From: Candidatus Altimarinota bacterium
GTDB taxonomy: Bacteria; Patescibacteriota; Gracilibacteria; RBG-16-42-10
DNA length: 5,010 bases
Direction: 5' to 3'
Assembly (NCBI GenBank): GCA_017984655.1
Contig: JAGNZB010000083.1
Coordinates: 1-5,010, forward strand
Shown here in pieces: positions 1 to 4,129 of this stretch. Each line of letters begins with the position of its first letter. Within the stretch, counting starts at the first letter, position 1. The notes beneath the pieces are model-generated. The model was given only the letters and a program-made list of their open reading frames with translations, did no database searches and was not told the DNA's origin. A program made the position numbers and the translations under genes.

Positions 1-301
1 GATCTAGCAATAGATAAGGATCTTCATCTTCAAGCATTTGCATCAGAAAGTAGTAAACTGTCTTCAACTCATCAGTGTGACGGGCCGTGTATTTGCCTAG
101 CAGTCGAATAACTTTCAATCGGGTAAGACCAGCTTCCTCTCGTACCTCTCTCAGGGCTGCAGCTACCAGAGTCTCACCCACTTCCAGATGTCCCTTGGGT
201 AATGTCCAGTCCGAATAGCAGCGTTCACGGACCAGAGCCACCTCAGTTCCAGCAGCACCATCCCGAACAATCACCCCACCAGCAGCAACTGTGGTTCTCA
301 T
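1..301 (-). CDS. Nudix hydrolase, Ap4A/8-oxo-dGTP hydrolase-like, 3' end cut by window
   Basis: The reverse strand from the ATG at 301 encodes at least 100 residues and stays open to the left window edge, so the C-terminus is missing. A complete Nudix box (GX5EX7REUXEEXGU) spans residues 37-59: G37, E43, R51-E52, E55-E56 and G58-L59 are all present, with E52, E55 and E56 as expected metal ligands. It is preceded by the W-T-L-P-K-G sequence at 32-37, common in diadenosine-polyphosphate and MutT-like members. Such enzymes hydrolyse nucleoside diphosphates linked to another moiety in the cytosol; the exact substrate cannot be read from this. An in-frame TGA at 311-313 limits the start to GTG 307 or ATG 301. 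No Shine-Dalgarno is visible, and a TGnTATGAT extended -10 lies just upstream, so the leader would be very short. The family call is firm and the subfamily tentative. Confidence 0.93.
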   Translation of the reverse strand, partial: MRTTVAAGGVIVRDGAAGTEVALVRERCYSDWTLPKGHLEVGETLVAAALREVREEAGLTRLKVIRLLGKYTARHTDELKTVYYFLMQMLEDEDPYLLLD

Positions 302-323
302 GATCACATTTCAAGTATCGAAA

Positions 324-332
324 ATCATACCA
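324..332 (-). promoter_or_regulatory. Candidate extended -10 promoter for the minus-strand Nudix gene
   Basis: Read on the minus strand this is TGgTATGAT, an extended -10 element with a 5 of 6 match to TATAAT. No good -35 lies 17 bases upstream, which is usual for extended -10 promoters. Transcription would begin near 317, leaving only about 10-16 bases before the GTG at 307 or ATG at 301, so the mRNA would have a very short leader. This is a motif match only. Confidence 0.4.
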
Positions 333-432
333 TGGTTACTTGGCTGGTTATTGGTGGTGCTAAAATGTTTTCACTAATCTTTAATTATTGCTAGTCTACT
401 AGGAAATTGACTGTTCTGTACGAGAACTCCTC

Positions 433-461
433 CTGTCATTGCTGCTAGAAAAGAGTATAGT
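433..461 (+). promoter_or_regulatory. Candidate promoter for the SHOCT peptide gene
   Basis: A -35 hexamer CTGTCA (433-438, 4 of 6) is separated by exactly 17 bases from a -10 hexamer TATAGT (456-461, 5 of 6). Transcription would start near 468, giving a leader of about 37 bases before the ATG at 505. Together with the extended -10 on the other strand it makes 302-504 a divergent promoter region. The same TATAGT box occurs before the Nudix gene at 1374. Confidence 0.45.
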
Positions 462-468
462 AAAAGCT

Positions 469-482
469 GTCAGTTTGCTGAC
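469..482. repeat. Small inverted repeat near the SHOCT transcription start
   Basis: GTCAG and CTGAC form a perfect 5-base inverted repeat with a 4-base loop (474-477), lying just after the predicted transcription start near 468. It could be an operator or a small 5' hairpin. It is short enough to be chance. Confidence 0.25.
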
Positions 483-504
483 TACTTATTAGTAATTATA
501 TCGT

Positions 505-750
505 ATGTATCATGGACAAATGATGGCGAACCAGATGTCGGTCAGTGGTGTCTTGTTGGTGATTCTATGGGTAGCGATTATGTATTTTATTTTCGCTAGC
601 ATGCGGATGATGCAAGGTCGTGGGCACCATCATCGTGATCATGGTATGCATCACAACAGTGAAGCCCTAGATATTCTCAAGACTCGCTATGCCAAAGGTG
701 AGATCCAGAAAGAGGAATTTGATATCAAAAAAAGAGATCTCAGTGAATAA
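505..750 (+). CDS. SHOCT-domain membrane peptide with Met/His-rich segments
   Basis: This is an 81-residue single-span membrane protein of unknown role. The N-terminus (1-11) is rich in methionine with a histidine (M1, H3, M6, M7, M11). Residues 14-33 form one hydrophobic segment predicted to cross the membrane. Residues 39-51 are histidine-rich (H41-H43, H46, H49, H50). Residues 53-79 match the SHOCT short C-terminal domain: an acidic-hydrophobic lead-in, R-Y-A-K-G-E-I at 61-67, E-E-F at 70-72, and a terminal K-R-D-L. SHOCT domains usually sit at the C-terminus of small membrane or phospholipase-D-like proteins and are thought to mediate protein association. Related small Met/His-rich SHOCT peptides are often seen near metal-handling genes, but none is visible here. 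An in-frame TAA at 493-495 excludes a longer protein. ATG 505 has no Shine-Dalgarno; M6 or M7 are possible alternative starts. The family call is strong and the function unknown. Confidence 0.85.
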   Translation: MYHGQMMANQMSVSGVLLVILWVAIMYFIFASMRMMQGRGHHHRDHGMHHNSEALDILKTRYAKGEIQKEEFDIKKRDLSE

Positions 751-807
751 TTCGTATACTTTAAGAAAGGCCACAAGCTTCTTACTTTGATTAGTTAACT
801 TTTTCTT

Positions 808-1263
808 ATGGTCCAGAGTGACAAGGTAACTGTTGATGCATACATCGCATCACTAACACCTAGCCAACAAGACAGCATTACCAAGGTGCGATCGGTGATC
901 CTCACCAATTTGCCGCCAGGTTTTGAAGAAGTGATGCAATACGGCATGATCTCATACGTCATCCCGTTTGCTCGCTATCCGATCACCTACAATAAGCAAC
1001 CATTGGCGATAGTTTCATTAGCTGCTCAGAAGAATTATTACTCAATCTATTTGCTCAATATCTATAGCAATCCCGAGACAACGAAGTGGTTTCATACTGC
1101 GTACCTCAAATCTGGCAAAAAACTCAATATGGGCAAGTCTTGCATCCGCTTCAAGCACACCAGTGACCTAGCTCTAGATGTCATCGGCCAAGCTATCGCA
1201 AAAACATCGGTCGATGAATTTATCGAGCTCTACGAAGAGTCACGTAAACAGCTCAAGCAATAA
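808..1263 (+). CDS. DUF1801 family protein (YdhG-like)
   Basis: This 151-residue soluble protein matches the DUF1801 pattern along its length. An N-terminal helix contains V-D-A-Y at 9-12. The core motif at 35-50 reads L-P-P-G-F-E-E-V-M-Q-Y-G-M-I-S-Y. A hydrophobic strand Q-K-N-Y-Y-S-I-Y lies at 74-81, and the basic G-K-K-L-N-M-G-K with I-R-F at 103-115 corresponds to the family's C-terminal conserved block. The biochemical role of this family is not established; frataxin-like folds have been reported for members. The length is typical, so the gene looks intact. An in-frame TAA at 796-798 makes the ATG at 808 the first possible start. The 57-base gap after the SHOCT gene contains a TATACT box (755-760) without a convincing -35, so co-transcription with that gene or a weak promoter of its own are both possible. 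No Shine-Dalgarno is seen. Confidence 0.9.
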   Translation: MVQSDKVTVDAYIASLTPSQQDSITKVRSVILTNLPPGFEEVMQYGMISYVIPFARYPITYNKQPLAIVSLAAQKNYYSIYLLNIYSNPETTKWFHTAYLKSGKKLNMGKSCIRFKHTSDLALDVIGQAIAKTSVDEFIELYEESRKQLKQ

Positions 1264-1266
1264 TTG

Positions 1267-1334
1267 TGATTAGTGTTTGGTGCGTGTTCTCCCCTCCCTT
1301 TCCTGGGGAAAGCGCTGCTTGAATTTACTAATCA
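1267..1334. repeat. Inverted repeat enclosing a small GC hairpin between the DUF1801 and Nudix genes
   Basis: TGATTAGT (1267-1274) and ACTAATCA (1327-1334) are perfect 8-base inverted copies, 52 bases apart. Inside them CTTTCC (1298-1303) and GGAAAG (1307-1312) form a 6-base stem with a 3-base loop. The inner hairpin follows the DUF1801 stop codon but lacks a T tract, so it is not a classical intrinsic terminator. The right outer arm overlaps the -35/spacer of the downstream promoter, so the outer repeat might affect that promoter. Confidence 0.3.
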
Positions 1335-1352
1335 GGTGCTGCTGATTATAGT
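1324..1352 (+). promoter_or_regulatory. Candidate promoter of the 1374 Nudix gene
   Basis: A -35 hexamer TTTACT (1324-1329, 4 of 6) is followed after exactly 17 bases by TATAGT (1347-1352, 5 of 6). A TG sits at 1343-1344, close to but not exactly at the extended -10 position. Transcription would start near 1359, giving a leader of about 15 bases without a Shine-Dalgarno. It is the best-formed promoter in the window. Confidence 0.5.
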
Positions 1353-1359
1353 GTCAGCA
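1340..1359. promoter_or_regulatory. Inverted repeat enclosing the -10 box, possible operator
   Basis: TGCTGA (1340-1345) and TCAGCA (1354-1359) are perfect 6-base inverted copies that enclose the TATAGT -10 box and reach the predicted transcription start. That position would suit a repressor operator. A similar arrangement, TGCTAA with TTAGCA, surrounds a TATACT box at 2824-2844. No regulator gene is visible in the window, so the operator role is an inference. Confidence 0.3.
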
Positions 1360-1373
1360 AATACCCCTTACTT

Positions 1374-1889
1374 ATGGATACAACAGCCTTGACCGAAGAA
1401 GCTGTAGAAAATCGCTGGCAACTTGGTGTCTGCGCTCAGATTATCAATGAAGCTGGGGAGATTCTGCTTATCCAAAGAGCATCAAATGACTGGTGTGCTG
1501 GGGGCTGGGAAATGCCAGGTGGTAGCGTCGAGCATGATGAAGATCTGATCGCCAGCATCGCGAGAGAGGTAAAGGAAGAGACTAGTCTCGACATCATCGG
1601 TATTCCAGAGCTGGTCTGTCATTTTGATTTCTTCAATGAAGAAAATGGGAAGACCAAAAGAAAATTTTGTTTCCGAGTGCATACTACCGGTGATATTCGA
1701 CTCAGCCTTGATCATAGTGCCTACCGATTTATGTCGCTAGACGATATCAAGCAGCTCAAAGTACAAAGCGACGATAGTGATCCCTATGAGATTTTTTATG
1801 ATCACGCTCAAATATTGCTACAGTATAAGCCAAGTGCTCATGACTCATTTAATTCGCCTCAACAAATCGATGGTGACGATCATAGATAA
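1374..1889 (+). CDS. Nudix hydrolase
   Basis: This 171-residue cytosolic Nudix enzyme is expected to cleave a nucleoside-diphosphate-linked substrate with Mg2+. The Nudix box runs from G50 to L72: G50, E56, R64-E65, E68 and E69 are present, with E65, E68 and E69 as likely metal ligands. The usual glycine of the terminal E-E-x-G-U is serine (S71), a tolerated but non-canonical change. Upstream, G44-W45-E46-M47-P48-G49-G50 is the characteristic entry into the box, and I33-Q34-R35 is the usual strand before it. The substrate is not evident. The gene has its own candidate promoter (1324-1352) and no Shine-Dalgarno. Its last 41 bases overlap the convergent gene on the minus strand, and the final 20 or so polar residues look like a non-domain tail. 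It shares only the Nudix box with the enzyme at the left edge. Confidence 0.93.
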   Translation: MDTTALTEEAVENRWQLGVCAQIINEAGEILLIQRASNDWCAGGWEMPGGSVEHDEDLIASIAREVKEETSLDIIGIPELVCHFDFFNEENGKTKRKFCFRVHTTGDIRLSLDHSAYRFMSLDDIKQLKVQSDDSDPYEIFYDHAQILLQYKPSAHDSFNSPQQIDGDDHR

Positions 1890-2754
1890 TTTTCTCTACA
1901 TGATCGATAAAGTGATCCATGCGCCAAGCATCGATCATATCATGCTCACAAGCATGCGCTAAGGCACTAGACAATGGGAGTGGCAGTGTCCTTGCTGGAT
2001 CTCTTGTTCGATTACGTTCCCACCAGTGACGATCACAGACCAGAATCTGGCCATCAAGTAATGGGGGGATGGTCTGCTCACTACACTGATCTACAGCCAA
2101 TCCAGTGGTACTCAATACAGCCTCGAGGTAGGTGGCAATACTAGCTTCTTCTCCTTGGAGCAGCCTGCCAGCAGAATCAGGAGTGTAAGCTGTTGGAAGA
2201 CTTTCAATGCCGGCACGTTGCAACTTCCTAATGAGATCACCTTGAAAGGGCTGATGTTGTGCTAAACCGTCAACCAAAACAGTTGCTCGTGTCAGTGCAC
2301 GATTATGCAGCTGGAGTAAGGTAGACAAGGTTGCGAGGCCTCGAGATGTTTCTTCTAGTACGGCGTCACTTTCACCGTACTCTTTAGTATGAGCTGCATT
2401 CATCAGCAATGCACGGTAAGCAGCGCGCGCAGTAATAGCATCCAGACTGCCAAAAGGTGTCTTCTCACGAACAAATTGCCCCCCCATAATCCCCACCATT
2501 TCCTGATGACAGGTGTTGTCAGCCAGCACAAACCGCCAGCGTCCATGCAGCGCTCCCCTCACTGCGTCACGGATCTTGGAACTTTCTATCCGCGCATCCA
2601 AAGTAATAATCTCAGGCTGATAGCCCAATGATCTCAATACCCGTGACACATCAGCACGGATAGCTTCATAGAGGGCATTGTGGCGATAGAGCAGAAGAAC
2701 TGATGGGTTTTGGAAGAGGGCGTCAATTCTGGGGGTGACAAGAGGAGCGGTCAA
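1849..2754 (-). CDS. Unrecognised 301-residue protein with an uncertain start
   Basis: I do not recognise this gene. It encodes a soluble alpha/beta-looking protein without signal peptide or membrane segment. Residues 17-80 look like a Rossmann-type unit: strand S18-L22, a helix near 27-43, strand I49-L52, a helix near 58-70, and strand F75-A78 ending in D79-N80. The second half has helices at about 106-150, strand T158-V161 with D162, a helix at 171-181, then D193-S194 and a helix. The first part vaguely resembles TIR-like nucleotide-binding domains. The spacing of D79, D162 and D193 vaguely resembles RNase H-like DUF3800 proteins. Neither resemblance is secure. The frame has an in-frame TAA just upstream, its only early start is TTG at 2754, and its first ATG is residue 86. 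A strong Shine-Dalgarno with ATG at 2779 lies in another frame, so a frameshift or other start is possible. The stop is TAA, and the 3' end overlaps the convergent Nudix gene by 41 bases. Confidence 0.8.
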   Translation of the reverse strand: MTAPLVTPRIDALFQNPSVLLLYRHNALYEAIRADVSRVLRSLGYQPEIITLDARIESSKIRDAVRGALHGRWRFVLADNTCHQEMVGIMGGQFVREKTPFGSLDAITARAAYRALLMNAAHTKEYGESDAVLEETSRGLATLSTLLQLHNRALTRATVLVDGLAQHQPFQGDLIRKLQRAGIESLPTAYTPDSAGRLLQGEEASIATYLEAVLSTTGLAVDQCSEQTIPPLLDGQILVCDRHWWERNRTRDPARTLPLPLSSALAHACEHDMIDAWRMDHFIDHVEKIIYDRHHRFVEAN

Positions 2755-2789
2755 AGGAATTTTTTAACAGTAACGACATTAGTCCTCCC
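2723..2789 (-). promoter_or_regulatory. Strong ribosome binding site and short out-of-frame ORF at the start of the 301-residue gene
   Basis: On the minus strand GGGAGG (2789-2784) is followed after four bases by ATG (2779-2777). This ATG opens an 18-codon frame, MSLLLKNSFDRSSCHPQN, ending in TGA at 2723. The frame passes through an A6 run (2765-2760) and overlaps the TTG start of the 301-residue gene. Removing one A would join this ATG in frame to the long gene and add eight residues (MSLLLKIP). It may be a leader peptide, a programmed shift site, a real mutation or a sequencing indel. It is the only clear Shine-Dalgarno in the window. Confidence 0.4.
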
Positions 2790-2823
2790 ACTCTGAGAAT
2801 TCAAGAGCATTTTGAGCGAATCA

Positions 2824-2844
2824 TGCTAAGTATAATCTTTAGCA
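2824..2844 (-). promoter_or_regulatory. Inverted repeat enclosing a -10-like box before the 301-residue gene
   Basis: TGCTAA and TTAGCA form a perfect 6-base inverted repeat with a 9-base centre (2830-2838). On the minus strand a TATACT box (2834-2829, 5 of 6) lies within it, which would start transcription near 2822 with a leader of about 68 bases. The -35 position is poor. On the plus strand the same centre reads TATAAT, but no plus-strand gene follows. The stop codon of the 207-residue gene lies in one arm. There is no T tract after the stem, so a terminator is unlikely. Confidence 0.3.
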
Positions 2845-3462
2845 AAAATCGGTACGAAGTTTTTCTACACAGGCAGCACGATCGATGTCGCCCGGCAAAA
2901 GTCCCTTTCGAATCAATATGGTTACCAGAGCTTCGGGGGATGGAGCGCGCTTGCCTAGTTGATGATAGGTATCACTTGCCCAGAACTTGACCATAACATT
3001 CTGAATTCGAAGGTCACTATTCCCTTGCACTTGAGATAAAAGCCAAGCAGCCACAATCGGATGATAGTCAAACGCTTTTTTGAGACCGGTAGTATCTTTG
3101 TCACTCAAAAACTCGGTATCAATCACTTCTGCAATTGTTGTATTGTGTTGTACCAATGCTTTGATGCGGTCCCGAATATAGGTGCGCACCAACAAAGGGT
3201 CGGTTTCAGCAGCGAGTAATTGGGCGACCAATACTTGATGTTGCTCTCGACGAACACTAGCTTTGAGGTAATCATTCGAACGTTTGAATGCTTGAAATAC
3301 CTTAATCACCGCTAAGAACTGCAGATCGGTGCTGAGCTTATGGCTACTCATGTATATTTCTACTTGGGCTGTGAATTCCCATTTTAGCCTGGTATCCAGC
3401 TCAGCTAATTGAGCTTCAAGTAGATTGGTGACTTGTTCACGTTCTAGTGCTGATAACTCCAT
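2839..3462 (-). CDS. Unrecognised helical 207-residue protein
   Basis: I do not recognise this gene and propose no function. The protein looks soluble and almost wholly helical, with heptad-like patterns at about 5-36 and long amphipathic helices at 45-70, 74-86 and 88-105. There is no signal peptide or membrane segment. The C-terminal third (about 125-207) contains aromatic and basic residues (W140, W161, H134) and ends in cysteine. An in-frame TGA two codons upstream makes ATG 3462 the first possible start, and a well-spaced promoter candidate lies about 25 bases before it. The gene stands 111 bases after the DUF1697 gene and 84 bases before the 301-residue gene on the same strand, so it may have its own transcript. 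Length, codon use and the absence of internal stops support a real gene. Confidence 0.8.
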   Translation of the reverse strand: MELSALEREQVTNLLEAQLAELDTRLKWEFTAQVEIYMSSHKLSTDLQFLAVIKVFQAFKRSNDYLKASVRREQHQVLVAQLLAAETDPLLVRTYIRDRIKALVQHNTTIAEVIDTEFLSDKDTTGLKKAFDYHPIVAAWLLSQVQGNSDLRIQNVMVKFWASDTYHQLGKRAPSPEALVTILIRKGLLPGDIDRAACVEKLRTDFC

Positions 3463-3487
3463 AATTCATAACAAAAAATAAGAGACA

Positions 3488-3516
3488 ATACTACCAGATC
3501 AAGTAGTAATTGTCAC
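3488..3516 (-). promoter_or_regulatory. Candidate promoter of the 207-residue gene
   Basis: On the minus strand a -35 hexamer GTGACA (3516-3511, 5 of 6 to TTGACA) is followed after exactly 17 bases by TAGTAT (3493-3488, 4 of 6 to TATAAT). Transcription would start near 3481, leaving about 20 bases before ATG 3462. The leader is A/T-rich and has no Shine-Dalgarno. Confidence 0.4.
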
Positions 3517-3550
3517 CTCTGCCATGCAGATAGTTTGGTAAAGTGCACTG

Positions 3551-3572
3551 CTGGGATAGTGACCTTACCCAG
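3551..3572 (-). other. Weak hairpin just after the DUF1697 stop codon
   Basis: CTGGG and CCCAG can pair as a 5-base GC-rich stem with a 12-base loop, starting two bases after the DUF1697 stop codon. An 8-base palindrome AGTGCACT (3542-3549) follows. There is no T tract, so at most it marks a weak or factor-dependent 3' end. Confidence 0.2.
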
Positions 3573-3573
3573 A

Positions 3574-4110
3574 TTAGAACTTGGCTACCTTCAGAACTGT
3601 ATTCCAGTTCCGAGTGGTCGATGTCTTGGTGATTTGCTTCTCCACAAAGTGAATACTGCTGCCATAGCGACCATCTGGCATCAAACTCGAGACACTACAG
3701 ATCTCTCGGTCAGATGCTGCAATAATTTTGTATCCCTCTGTCACTGACACAATTGGTAAAGCTAAGGTCGGTACCGTCATTTTTGGCAAAAAGGTGACAT
3801 AGAGTTTTACATTCTCTCGTGTTGTGTGACCTCGAAATGGTTTGCTGGCGACCAGAGTCTGCAGCTCTTCTTGTGACCTGATCATCACTGTCACAGGATA
3901 CTCCAATGACAACAATAACGCCTCTTCGATCTTGGCCGTCAGTGCATCCATATCCTCGTTCTCTGAACTAAACAAGATATTGCCACTAGCGATATAGCTT
4001 TTGACATCGATCAGACCGATAGCGGAAAAAAGATTGACCAACCAGGGCATCTTGATCAGATGATGTCCTCCGACATTGATACCACGAAGAAAAGCGATAT
4101 AACGTCGCAT
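3574..4110 (-). CDS. DUF1697 family protein
   Basis: This 178-residue cytosolic protein is a complete DUF1697 member. The hallmark F-L-R-G-I-N-V-G-G is at residues 7-15, followed by M21 and the S-G-N motif at 42-44 ahead of strand I45-F47. The C-terminal family signature T-T-R-N-W-N-T lies at 165-171. The distance from the start to the first motif is typical, which supports ATG 4110 as the start. The biochemical function of DUF1697 proteins is not established. The gene begins only 19 bases after the ABC-F stop codon with no promoter or terminator evident between, so the two are probably co-transcribed. No Shine-Dalgarno is visible. Confidence 0.93.
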   Translation of the reverse strand: MRRYIAFLRGINVGGHHLIKMPWLVNLFSAIGLIDVKSYIASGNILFSSENEDMDALTAKIEEALLLSLEYPVTVMIRSQEELQTLVASKPFRGHTTRENVKLYVTFLPKMTVPTLALPIVSVTEGYKIIAASDREICSVSSLMPDGRYGSSIHFVEKQITKTSTTRNWNTVLKVAKF

Positions 4111-4129
4111 AAAGAGCTGTTAAAACTAA

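Noticed and set aside
332..394. 20-residue hydrophobic plus-strand micro-ORF (MVTWLVIGGAKMFSLIFNYC) in the divergent gap
   Set aside because: No Shine-Dalgarno, it lies upstream of the predicted plus-strand promoter, it overlaps the opposite-strand -10 element, and it is short enough to arise by chance.
1298..1312. Intrinsic terminator after the DUF1801 gene
   Set aside because: The stem is only six bases and no T tract follows it.
1482..1715. 77-codon minus-strand open frame
   Set aside because: It lies wholly antisense to the Nudix box and catalytic region of the 1374 gene, and its translation has no recognisable domain.
1777..1962. 61-codon plus-strand open frame
   Set aside because: It overlaps the ends of two better-supported genes in another frame and shows no domain or promoter.
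2389..2631. 80-codon plus-strand open frame
   Set aside because: It is antisense to the middle of the 301-residue gene and has an irregular composition rich in Ser, His and Pro.
3535..3747. 70-codon plus-strand open frame
   Set aside because: Most of it is antisense to the conserved C-terminus of the DUF1697 gene.
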